From: Euryodendron excelsum
Taxonomy: Eukaryota; Streptophyta; Magnoliopsida; Ericales; Pentaphylacaceae
Direction of reading: 5' to 3'
Assembly (NCBI GenBank): GCA_033060915.1
Contig: CM065378.1
Span: 4,025,001 to 4,089,000, forward strand
Length of the DNA stretch: 64,000 nt
Below, piece after piece: positions 33,539 through 45,226 of this stretch. Position 1 is the first letter of the stretch. Each line of letters starts with the position of its first letter. The position numbers and the translations under genes were made by a program. The notes under the pieces are model-generated. The model saw nothing but the letters and a program-made list of their open reading frames with translations. It had not been told where the DNA came from and searched no databases.

Positions 33539-36500
33539 ATATTAGGACAAATTTTGTTTCTACTTGTATGTATTTTCATATGTAGTAATACTGTAAAGTT
33601 GCATGTGATTGTGTATTGTTGAGTATAGGATATTCATAGTCATGTGTAAATTCAGATTTGACGGTAACGTAAAGTTTTCATATTTCTAAGGCCTTAAATT
33701 TATTTTATTTGCCACTTAGAAAGCGATTGTTCATCTTTAAAATGAACCTGTTACAAATTTAGAAACTTGAGTTTAGTATTGCATAGCAATTGACATGAAT
33801 CCTAATATTGTGATGAACTTAATTTGCATAGTGGTTTGTTAATTTGTTAAAATTCTATTTCCGTTGCATGTTTAGCATGATAAGTTATATCAGTACATCT
33901 TTATGTATCTTAAAAGCTACATGTTGTTTGTCTTGCCATACTTATGTGTTTTTGGTGAAAGCATGACTTTGTGGTTAAACAATTTTTATTACTAGAGTTT
34001 TTAATTTCATTTGAGAAATTAAAATGATGTTATTCTATGGTTTCTAATCTTAAGAATATAGGCATATGATACTTTGCGTATTAGCAAATTTAATTGCTAG
34101 AAATTAAATTTGTATTATTCTATAATTTCTATTCATAAAAATATTACCGTGTATTTGCAGTTCACATGATGGACATTTGGGAAGAGCTGGATCAGAACTA
34201 GTTTGGTGAGGATGATTTAGAGAATCCTGCACAACTAGTGGATCCTCCTGTGTTACACACAATATATCATCTTCCTGGCTTAGAAGACCTTGTTCTTCCT
34301 AAGCCAGTGGCACTACCTATTTCACTAGGGTAGGTGATTGGACCGAATGAGGCAGGATTGAGGTGCTATTGAAACTACTACGGGAAGATTCGATGCACCG
34401 CTCACAAGAGCGTTCCGTGTCCTGCTTACTTCCAGAGGTTGAGGTTTCTAACACAATCCGAGGGTTCTCACGATGTGGATTCTCCTTATTGGCCAAACAC
34501 CCTCGAGCGCACGCGGAAGAGGACGCGTGATCCTGTGTTCGTAGTGATTGAGAGTTTCTCTTCTAGAGGATCATCTGGTCCTTACTAGTTTCACGTTAGG
34601 GTTTAGTATCGTTAATGTGTTTAGTATCATAACTTATTTAGTTGCTAACTTAGAACACTTTTAGTGACCAAATATATATCTATGTATATCTATGCTTGTA
34701 ATGGTAATGACATATCTAACTTTTATGTTAATTGTCATGTGTTGATTGTATTTCATAGTGTTCCTTGAAATATAATGAAATTAAAAAGATACCATTGAAG
34801 AGTATGCTTACAGTTATCCACATTCATAGTGGTACTACCGAAATAGTATACTTCAACTAATCAACGCACATGTTATAATGTTCAAATGAGTGTGAGAACG
34901 AATGTAGTGAAAGAGTAAAAGGTATTAGACATGGTGATGATGTAGTTTCAGTAACTTAACGTCCAGATTCGCCTGTCTATGTTTACCTAGTTGATTCAGT
35001 AACTTGATTGCTGAAAAAATGAAATCCAACTCTTCATTGAGTTGAAGTGTACTACTTTGTTAAATTCTGAATAATCTAGGAAATGTGGGAGGAAACTTTG
35101 TTTTCTCAAACACACGTTCTCATTAGGATACCCCACAGAACACTGTGTTAACATGGACAGAATTATAGCTCGGGTTATCTGTAAAATCGTGTGAGAGTTT
35201 ATAAAATCGTGTGAGAGTTTATTCCCCGGTCTGCTTGAACACAGTTATGGATGTGAATGTTGTGGTAGACGATAATCCATCTAATACTCTAGAATTATTC
35301 GAGAGAGTATTTCCTAATTCTAAAAGTGGGACATTCTTTAGGAATGGACTTTTTTGTGCATTTGCTTTTTACTCTAAGAGTCTTAAAGATTTTATGAATC
35401 AGCAAGAGATCCAAGACTCTAACTCTATGGTTGGAAGGAAAAATAGTTCTAGATAAATAAAGGAAAGAGTGACTAATCTGAATGTTTCTAACTTTTAAAG
35501 TTAGAGGTGAAACCTCAAGAGAAAAGGAACTAAATGCAGTCTCGATAACTTTGGTAAAGTAAAGAGATGTACAGAGTTTCGTTATATCTGAACCACAATA
35601 ATAGTTTACATAAAGGTAAAACTAAATGGGTAACAGACGATCTGTCTGATGTATCTAAGAATAAGGTTTTCCAAATGGTTCAAGAAGTAGAGTCTAAACT
35701 CAAATACTTAATGGATATGTGACGTGATCTATTCTCGGTGGTTGTGACTTCGTGATATGAGTTCATGCAAGTGGCAATAGTACACATATCTTGACGTGAA
35801 TAAAGTATTTTATTCAACCCAGGGTTAATCCACTAGAAGGTGATAGCTTTGTGCTACAAATGAGCTCTAATCACATATACATTCAAAAGTACTAGAGAGG
35901 GTACATAGTGAAAAATGAATTTATGGATCAAAAGATGCTAAATTCACAAATGGATAAGTCTTATAAGAAGTACATTAATTTCTTCGAAAATTCTCGCAAT
36001 GATAGTATACAACCAGATTCTACAGAGGAATCAACAGCTAGGGAAGAAGTATGAAGAAACTTCTTTAACGTCTTAAGACGTAGAGAATTCCCGATAATGA
36101 CAAAACAAGACAAATATGTCTGTTAAAGGTCATTACTCGTAGGAATGTAATATTCAGTGATTCATAATTTAATCAAATGATATTGAGAGATCATCTTACT
36201 ATTAGGCTTGGTAAGAGATTGAAATTCATTCATCGAGAGGATTAGACATTAAAGCCAATTATCTTAAAAGTTACTTTAATGGCAATCCAACCTAGTTGAC
36301 TGGAGATCCCAAGATCTAGGTTCAACAGGACAACCGAATTAAGGACAACTTAGTATAAATCAATGGGGAACTTTGTTCCACTGCCTAATTCTATGGTGAA
36401 ATATTGATTACCTGAAATATTGTTAGGATAATCTACAATTTTTAATGTAGAACGAGTATGGCAGACTACGCATATTAATAAGCCTATGCTTTTAATGTTC

Positions 36501-36917
36501 TTATTACTTGAATACTAAGTGGAGTATTTATATCTACTCACTCTATAAGAAATCACCCATATGAGTGAGAAAGGGCCGCTTCTGTGAGAATTGCAAATAT
36601 TTCAATTCTCTAAAAGCACTCATGAATACCAGGATTGTTCAGGGCCAAAACGAATATAACCGAAGAATCAAACTTGGATAGGGAAGAAACTGTGTTGGTA
36701 CTGTTATCTTGGTTTATACAAACGGCAGAATAGTTCAAGACATCATGTTTACTGGTCAGCCAATAAACTTGATAGTATTTCACTAAGGAAGGTTCAAAGC
36801 CAAAAGCCACATTTTCTGATGTAGTGACTTTTTTGCTCTACTCTATTTTTTACATTTGTGCATTTACATTTCTTTGTGTATTGTTTTTTGACAGCCAATC
36901 TCATTCATGTAGGGAAT
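33539..36917 (+). other. Interior of the 6.2 kb LTR element
   Basis: There is no primer-binding site matching initiator-Met tRNA after 33538. A moderately GC-rich stretch at 34160-34590 reads as broken frames (PPVLHTIYHLPGLEDL and, in another frame, YPNTLERTRKRTRDPVF-like sequence) that I do not recognise. A 21-bp unit ataaaatcgtgtgagagttt is duplicated in tandem at about 35181-35221. An 81-codon frame follows at 35211-35456, also unrecognised. Confidence 0.6.
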
Positions 36918-38343
36918 TGTTAGAATATTTGGTTTGACACACCAACTTTAAGCCATTGTTAAGGTGGGATCACATGTTCTTTTTAGTGGGTCCAATGTGT
37001 TTTGTATTCTCCTCAATGAGGAGATGAAGAACAAGATCTACTTGTTCAAATCCATGGAGGTTTGAATGAGATAATGGCCTCCAAAGTAGGTACCATGAGT
37101 ATGGTTACTGGGTGGAACTAAAGACTTGTCCCACATTGATTTTCTATTGAAAAATTGATGGGTATGTAAAGTCTAGGTTTAGAGATGGGTTTGGGCTCCA
37201 AGGGGCATCTCACTTTTGTGGAAGGGAGATGACCTATGGAACCCATGGGTTAACCCAATACTTCACACCCGCCCGTCCGTCCGGCCAGCTCGGCTCGGTT
37301 TATGTGCGGATTCGATTAAAATAATATTAAAAAGGCTTGGGTTGGTTAAATATTTAATTTTTGGACGCGGTCTAAACTAGATGTGTGTGAACTGGGCGGG
37401 AATCTAATCGGTTCAAATTCAAATTTAATTCCAACGGTTGCGACCCTTCCTAAGGGCACGTTTGGCTAGCACTATTTCGAATGGGTGCGAATCTTTCTAT
37501 ATATAGAAAGAGTCCCCCTCCGAAATATAAGAAGTTTTTTTTACATAGTTTTTGTCCGTCTCTCTTTCTCTCTCCCTGGCGAAGTCCTACCACAACTGAC
37601 CTGACGACATTTTGTCCAAATTTCGGTGACATCCGTTCGTATCTCGGGTGAAGTGCTGCCCAGATTTCGGCAACTGTTTCAGGCGGATTTTGACTGTTCA
37701 ATCAATCTTTCTGATCTTCATTTCAAACTTAGAAATTTTGTACGAATTTCTATCCAGGTTTTGTTTTTTGATTAATTTCTGTATATGTTGTGTGGTGAAT
37801 TTCAGTGAAAATTTAACCACTTTATTTTGTGTTTCTGTATTAAATTTCTGCGTTGAAATTCTACAGAATTGTAGTATAATACTTTCTTTAATTATCATGT
37901 CATATTAATTTTGTCAAAAATGGTGTAAGTTTCTGTATGAAATTTACTATCATAATTCTGTGTTGAGTTAGACAGAAATTTTCTTATGTTTTCCTTTATC
38001 CATATTACATTCATACTGTACATGGAGAGAGTAGAATTTGACGTTTGCATTTGTTGGACCTGAATATTGTAGTGCTACTTATTCAGTGTCGTGATCATTT
38101 TATCTTAGAGATAGACACCTGTTAATCCCATGGACACCTATATGAGGGGTGAATCTGTCTTAATGAGAGAGTGTGCAACACTCGACTTGATGTATTTTTC
38201 ATTGCATATTTTATTGTATTATCACCTATGAATTATTTAGTATGTCATGTCACATTATTACATACACATTATTTATTATTTTTAATTTTATTTTATTATG
38301 TCTACAATTTATATGAAAAACATTATACAATATTTTTCTAACA
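36918..38343 (+). repeat. Right LTR of the 6.2 kb element
   Basis: It is 1,426 bp, starting TGTTAGAATATTTGG and ending TTCTAACA. It contains a TATA-type motif (ctatatatag, 37498-37507) followed by a CT-rich leader, a likely LTR promoter. Confidence 0.88.
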
Positions 38344-38348
38344 CTAAA

Positions 38349-40556
38349 TCCTATTATATCTACCTAATAAAACACAACAATTTTTGAATTATGATCGGAC
38401 ATTTGTCCTACGTGGCATTTTCATCCAACGGTCGAGATTGATTTTTTTTGAATTGAACGTCTCAGATCAATTTCTTATCACATCCTTCATCTCTCATTTT
38501 TCAATCTGTCATAATACACGAAAATAAAAAAATATCAGCTATCCATTTGATTGCATGGTTGGTCCTTGGCTCATTAAATGCTCCTCAGCTCTCCCATGTA
38601 CTATACAGTCTGGTCGATTTTCAAATGTCGATGCCACAAATTATTTTTCCTCCCTTTTTATTTTCTACCGTCTATGCACGAAAACCAACATGGAGATTTA
38701 GCAGCAAGCGTTAAATGCTGTCTTTCTTTCATTTGGGATTATGTTCTAAAAACCCAAGACCACTTCACATGAGATACTCTCACTCTCGACCATCCCTACC
38801 TTTTTTTTGCCTTCTCTCTCTCTCTCTCTCTCTTGACTTTATCTCTCTCTAGAATCCAAGACACCATCTCTGTGTTTCTCAATTTCTCTTTCATTCACTC
38901 GATCTCTTCCCCTTTTAGCTCAACGCTAACGTCGCCACCACTGCACTGCCGGGATCAGTTGTCGAAGAGAGAAAATAAAGGCTTTTAGGTAATTAAAGAG
39001 AAGGGATAGACTGCGGTTGGCTATGGTGGGCTATGGGTTCGGAGAATCTTGCATATTCCTTTGCTTCTTGGATTTTTGTTTCTGTTTTTTTAGCCCTCAC
39101 ACCCATGTTTGCTTCTTGGGTTGTTTAATCTTTTATTGTTCAAATTTTATCGACTACTGTTCGCATATATATATTTTTGTTTAGATGAAGGAGAAACCCC
39201 AAACCAAAATTTCTTTTTTAGTTCTTATTTTTCAGGAGCTATATAGTTATGTGATATGTGAAGTTTGGTTTGAGTAGACCTCCGATGTGGCTAAATGAGG
39301 AAAGGAGAAGGAGAAGGAGGAGGAGGAGTATGAAGCCCTTGCGAGTTGCGATCACACTCTGCCCCGCTTTCTAGATCTTTAGTATTGGTTTTTTCTTTTG
39401 GCTAAGCATTATTGTTGGTTATTACAAGATCAACAAGAATTAATGTACAGAGAAAAAGAAAGATTTTTTATTTCAATAGATCTGTATATATATTCCATGA
39501 AAATATTTCTTTCCAATTTAGTTTGGCTAATTTTAAAAGAAATTCATCACTGATTTTTGTACATAATTAATTGAGTTTACCCAAGCACTAACAAAGTTGT
39601 CTACATATGTGAGAATTGTATTTTCTTTCTTGGTTTTAGTTTGTACACATTTTACATAAAAATATATTCAGTCCACTAACGTAAAAAAAAACAAAAAAAA
39701 ACAAAAAATAGAAAACTAGTGATATAAAATGTGATCCATTTTATGGTACTATTATAATGAGTTTTAGAGAGAGAGAAAGTTGATGCATGCGACATGCCTA
39801 AGGTTTTCTAGGTGCTGGAAGGAACTGAGAATATGACCATTGTGCCCAACAAGTTGAGTGAGAACTGAGAAGTATGTGCCTAATAAGTTGACTGACCTTT
39901 TGTGATTTATGTACAAGAATTTTTCTCAAGTGAAAAAAATACAAAATAATCTATTCATTATATAAAAAAATTTTTATACAAATTGAGGTGATTTTGTTAA
40001 AAAAATTATTATAAATGTGATCCATAGTTACCACAAGTATTTAGTTACTATAATGAGTTGAAATGGTAATTACTTGCATGATATTAAAGTCATTTCTCAT
40101 ATACAAAGGTCTTTTGGGGTCTACACAGAGAGGACAAATTCATAAGCATGCAAAGAGCGTGTATGGAAACATTCATGAGTATGGGGCGGTGTAAATTGAA
40201 AGGATAATTTATTTCTTTTTATATACAAAATGTGATCGCAAGCATGAAAAATTCATAAGCATGGGGCGGGTGTATGGACAAATTCATAAGCATGAAAAAT
40301 ATTATTATTTTATAGATTTTGTTTAGAAAATTAATAATGTGATAATAATATTTTTATAATTAAAATTAATTATGATAAAAAAAATTTTAAATTTATAAAC
40401 TCAAATGGAGAGTGCCGTATGCCTAGAGGTAATGGGAGATTTTAAAGGGATAGCATGTGTATACTGTAGTTGGGAGTAATATAGATTGCATAAGATGTGG
40501 TTAGTAAATTCATTCAGATTTTATTGGCGAGTGCCATAGGCACGGGTTTTTTCTAG
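38349..40556 (+). mobile_element. Helitron-like element, nonautonomous, 2.2 kb
   Basis: The 3' end has a hairpin GTGCCATAGGCAC (40531-40543), nine bases later CTAG (40553-40556), then T. The 5' end begins TCCTATTATATCTACC after an A, so it would sit between A and T as Helitrons do. No Rep/helicase is present. The interior contains a CT-rich stretch (38815-38920) and a GC-rich segment to about 39060 that look like a captured plant 5'UTR or first exon, with no readable product. The 3' end is well supported; the 5' end is inferred. Confidence 0.65.
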
Positions 40557-43500
40557 TACACCTATATCTAACGACTATTCTAACGACTATTCGTGGATCA
40601 ATTGAGAAGTGACAATTGACAACATTAGATGATAGTGCTAGACGAACAAGTGACAAAAGGAGAAGCAACATCAATGGGGTTTTACATGGTCGGCAGGTTA
40701 AGAAAAAAGTCATAGTCAGTTACCAGCTATTACTAAAGCAAAAACCACGAGGGACAATCAAAAGACACCCAATTGGCGTGGTCGAATGCAAGGCAAATAA
40801 ATATCCTTCCAACTGAAAAATTATTCAGTGTGCTAAGAACACCACATAATTCTTGCTATTTTTTATAATGTGTTGGATGGAGTCCTTGTGCTAGAGGTGA
40901 ATCCATTTATGTGAGAGGAGAATTAAGGACTCATGATACTCTAAGAACACTAAATAATTTAGCCTTTCAACTACCATGACCGCCTATGAAACGAAGGAAA
41001 CATTATATCATTTTAGTTGAGGAGAGAATTAGTGATAGTTTGGTAGTTTTCATTTTGTTTTGTTTTGACTTTTTCTTTAAAAATTGATTCTTTGAAAAAA
41101 ATTACAAATTATGTAGATTTGATCATTATGTATTGATGGTTATTCTTATTAGCTGTAGTGTATTAAATGAGTATCTCTAGCTTGAGTGGATGATTGAGAG
41201 TACTGTACTTCGATGCTTGCCTAGTGACTGATCATATATGTTTTATTGATATATTTTTCTTGAATTACATTAATATTCGCAACGGTAGCTTTATCCTCAT
41301 CTATTTATTTTTCTATTGGAAAGCTTATCATATCTTTTTTTATTGATGGTCTCTATTATCAGTTTTTAGTGTATGGATGTCTATAGATCATATTTGAATG
41401 CAATCTTAATGGTTGGAATATTTAATGCTAGTGTATGTGATGAATGCTTTATTATTTTTGAGTTGCTCTTTTAACCTTAATATAATTGTTAGACTCCATC
41501 TGATATACATAGGTTTAAAGAATGATATTTGTTTGCATCATCATTAAACTAGATTTCAATATTAGTTTTTTGAGTAATTCATATCCTTGAATGAGTGGAG
41601 ATTTTTTACCTTGTGAGCTTTAAAGCCATGACACTTTTTTGAATATTTACATTTACTCTGAATAAATTCTTTCATATCTCTTTTATTCAATAACTTCATT
41701 TATCTTGTTTTGACTTATATGTAAATAGTTTTGACTGTTTGCAAGTTGTGAATGGATTTTGTGCACTTTTAAAAATGAGAGTAGATTATTTTTCTTATTT
41801 TGAACCACATATTCTCTTGTTGGTATTCTTCATTTAGAAATAATTTTAAACCTATTCTTGATTGATCTTTGCTTTTGTGACACCAATATCGAATTATTCC
41901 CTTAATATGAAAACACAAATATCTTCACTCGTTAAAGGTTGATTTAAAAAGTAAAGAAGGGTAACATGTTTGTAATATGATTATGAAAAAAAGAATAGGA
42001 GGAAAGCAAAGTAAAGTGTAAAATAATAATAATAATAAAGAGGTTGAATGATTGAAAAAAAAAAAGAAAAGAAACATTGGATGAGATTAAAGAATTAGAA
42101 GTGTGTACTTATTTGTTGCATGTCTGAATCACACATGTTTTGAGTCAATTATCCTTTTCTTTTTTACCTTATACCTCTTGGCCATGTTATTACCTTGGAA
42201 GTTTTTTTTAATCCAAAGTATCTATAACTGGTGTTTTAAATTCTTGAGTTGAGTTCATATACTCAATTGGCTTTACATTGGATATTTCTTCATGAAACTA
42301 TACTAAGTCGGATACACTTTCATTTTATCAATTCTTGTGATCAGATTGCTCTATTATTTTTTATGCATTTACTTTTAGTGATAAGTTTTTCATTGTGAGT
42401 ACCCTGTATGTCTATTATTTACGAGGGTATGCTTAGTGAGAATTTGAATCAAAACTTTAAAGTTATAATTGCTTGATCTCATTTGTTTGATCTATGATAT
42501 TTTAATGTTCATACACTTACACTGAATCCCTTCTAAGATATCCGAGATTTATTTTAATTTATGCGTTAAAGTTTAATCTATGTTATCGAAGACGATTAGA
42601 ACTTGGGATTGCTGAGGAGCACATAGCTGCATGCTCCTATTTCTTGCTCCTCTCCACTAGACTAACTTGCGTTGAAATAAAGTAAAAGCTTATTCAATAG
42701 TTAGTAAAAATTGAGTCAACGAAAAATAACGTCTGAATGTGTAACCCTTACCCAAATAAAGGTAAAATAAATGTCATGTCCTGCTCACATTACTTTTTTC
42801 TCCCAAATTTGTTAAAAATCAATTAAAACATTAAAGATTTAATGTGTTACAAACTTACCATTGAAACTATAAGGTTGAAATTGGAATAAAGCCCAGATAA
42901 TTAATCCACATCTCTTAATTTTTTTTATTATCATTTGCCAAGAAACAATTACACGAAAAACATATAAAACTGGCCACTTATCAAATGATGCAAGCTTCCA
43001 ATGGCATTGCACATCACATTAGCTAGGCGCCTTCTCCTATTGATGGATGTAGAACTACTTAAAATGAAATGTGTTAATTGTAGTTTGAAAAACATAGTGA
43101 CAAGCCCTAAAATTCCTAACCCCCGAGTTATACAGACTTCATAAACAAAATGATGTCGGCGAATGAAAAATTTTCACTTTTAAATATAACACTTATCATA
43201 ATGGCTCATAATTATATAAAAATACTATTTTTTCATAAAATTTAACTAAAATAATGTGATTGTGACATTTTATAATTAAAAGCCATTGCTATGGGTATTT
43301 TATTTTGAAGTAAATGACTCTTATATAGAAAATTTAACTAAAATAATGTGATAGTGACATTTTCTATAAATTTTCTTTTGAATAATAGCATTTTTTTTAA
43401 ATTAAAGCAACAAAAAACGTGTGAATTCAATTTAGTGTTTGTTGTTTAATTTTTGTTCAATTCGGGGACACATGCAAAAATAATGAATAAATTTTACAAT

Positions 43501-43800
43501 CACACGTATGATTGCAGCTACAATTTCAGCCCCATCACCTTTGTTTGAAATCAAACTATATATATGTACATATTTTGTATTTTCAAATTCAAAAAAGTGA
43601 AAATTTCAAAAATCGTCTCATTTCCATATAAAAACACTTTTTAAAATTAAAAAAAATTAATTCCTGGAAAATGGGGTCAGAAATTTTTCTTAAAAATAAT
43701 TTTTCAAACAAACTTTCTGTATTAGTTTTTATTTTTTTATTTGAAAATCAGAAATAATTTCAATAAGGACTTTCTTTCTATTATATCCAATGGTAACAAA
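40557..43800. other. AT-rich intergenic sequence
   Basis: No gene, LTR or TIR pair was recognised. Short AAT, poly-A and poly-T tracts are frequent (for example AATAATAATAATAA near 42025). Around 43170-43380 a repeat with ataatgtgatagtgacattt occurs twice. Confidence 0.5.
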
Positions 43801-43802
43801 CT

Positions 43803-44136
43803 TAGGCTCTGCTTGATACTTTAGGAAAAGAAGGGAAATTTTTTTTCCTTTGTTTAATTTTTAATTTAGAAAGGAAGAGAAGAAAAAGGGGAAAGAAAGT
43901 TATATTCTAGCCCGTTCTATTATTTTTCTCTCTTTTTTAATTTTAAAAAATTATTCTATTATTTTTTTTCCTTCATTTCAATTTCAAACAATAAAAAGTT
44001 GTTTTCTTTCTACTTTCTTCTCATTTTATTTGCAAAATCAGACAAAAGAAATAAATCACTTTTTCTTTTCTTTTTCATTTTCTTTCTCTTTTTTTTCTTT
44101 TCCCTTCCACAACTACAAGTATCAAACAGACTCTTA
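43803..44136. mobile_element. MITE-like element 1 upstream of POD1
   Basis: The left end taggctctgcttgatactt mirrors the right end, whose reverse complement is taagagtctgtttgatactt. The body is alternating purine and pyrimidine tracts. This resembles the plant repeats that begin with a GGCTCTGTTTGG-type terminus. No clear target duplication was found. Confidence 0.55.
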
Positions 44137-44414
44137 GAATCTATTTGAAACTCGAGGGAGGAAAGAAAAGTGAAGGTGAGGGAAGAGAAAATAAAAAAAA
44201 ATTATTATTTTTTTTCTTGTTTGATTTTGTTAAGAAAATAAGAAAAAAGTGAAAGAAAAAGAGAAAGAGAGAGTGATTAAAAATTTTTATTTGCTCTTTT
44301 TTTTTTTGTTTTCCTCTTCAAGTAAAACCAAACAAAAAAAAAAAACGAGCAAAAAAACAATAAGTGGTTTTCCTTCCTTTCCTTTCTCTTTCCCAAGTTT
44401 CAAACAGGGTGTTA
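44137..44414. mobile_element. MITE-like element 2, directly adjacent to element 1
   Basis: The left end gaatctatttgaaactcg pairs with the right end aagtttcaaacagggtgtta (inverted). It has the same A/G and C/T-rich body as element 1. It ends about 190 bp before the POD1 start codon. Confidence 0.5.
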
Positions 44415-44604
44415 AACCCCATTTCTTTATTTCTTTTTCACGCGACTTGCTCGGCAATTCTCAAATCAAATCAGTGAGACTCTCCCCAATCTCGAACGAC
44501 TCTCCCCCCTTCTCTACCCAAGAATTCATCATCATCAGCCTCTTCATCCGAATCATGAAACCCTCACAACTCTAATTCTCTCTCTCTCTGTCTCTCTAGA
44601 AACC
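44415..44604 (+). promoter_or_regulatory. POD1 5' flank and probable 5'UTR
   Basis: About 190 bp between the MITE-like repeat and the ATG, ending in a CT-rich leader (ctctctctctctgtctctct) as is common in plant 5'UTRs. No TATA box is clear. Confidence 0.4.
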
Positions 44605-45226
44605 ATGGCGTTGAGATCCCGCGGCCGCAAACTCTCCTTTGACATCCTCAGCGACAGCAGCATCACTTCCTTTGTCGACAACGATGACATCGAATCCCTT
44701 CTCTATCGATCCAAGTCCGATCTTCTCATTCGCGAAAACGGCGACGCAACGACAGCCTCAGCGTCTGAGTCGAAGCCGGGTCGGCGAAAACGGAAAAACA
44801 AAGGCTCAAAGAAGAAGAAAACGATCGAGTGTTCAATTTCGGAAGATTCGGTGCTCGAGAATGGTGAATTGGAGTTGAATTGTAAGAATTATAGTGTTCA
44901 GAGCACTGTGTGTGAGGAGGTTACGGCACCGGAGGAGAGTGGGGGTCTTGGGTGTACAGTGCCGGGTAGGGAAGCGGAGTTTCAGAATGTTCAGAATTCC
45001 GATGGTTATGCAGTTGGGGAGTTGAGACTGAGGAGTGTGGGTGTCGGTGGTGGAGGGAGTGAGGAGGGGGTCTCGCGAATTGATGAGAATGTGAAGGAGG
45101 AGAGTGGAAGTAAGGAAATGGATTCGGCAGTCAAACAATGGGAGGAACCAAAGGGAAATGTTGTTAGGAAATTGGAAAATGCAGAGTCATTGGATTGGAA
45201 GCGACTGATGGCAAAAGATCCAAATA
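44605..45226 (+). CDS. POD1: POD1 exon 1
   Basis: It has 207 codons plus one base. MALRSRGRKLSFDIL is followed by Ser/Glu/Gly-rich variable sequence and GRRKRKNKGSKKKK, ending DWKRLMAKDPN. The donor is gtgagtgaat. Confidence 0.93.

Larger units (their letters stand above)
32098..38343 (+). mobile_element. LTR retrotransposon, 6.2 kb, without recognisable pol
   Basis: Left LTR 32098-33538 and right LTR 36918-38343 are direct repeats of about 1.43 kb. Both start TGTT(G/A)GAATATTTGG-like; the right one ends TTTTTCTAACA, an inverse of its start. CTAAA flanks the element at 32093-32097 and 38344-38348. A purine-rich stretch (agggaat) precedes the right LTR. LTRs differ by many substitutions, so the insertion is not recent. 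The 3.4-kb interior shows no RT, integrase or protease, only broken frames, so it looks nonautonomous. LTR termini resemble copia elements; the superfamily is not proven. Confidence 0.85.
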
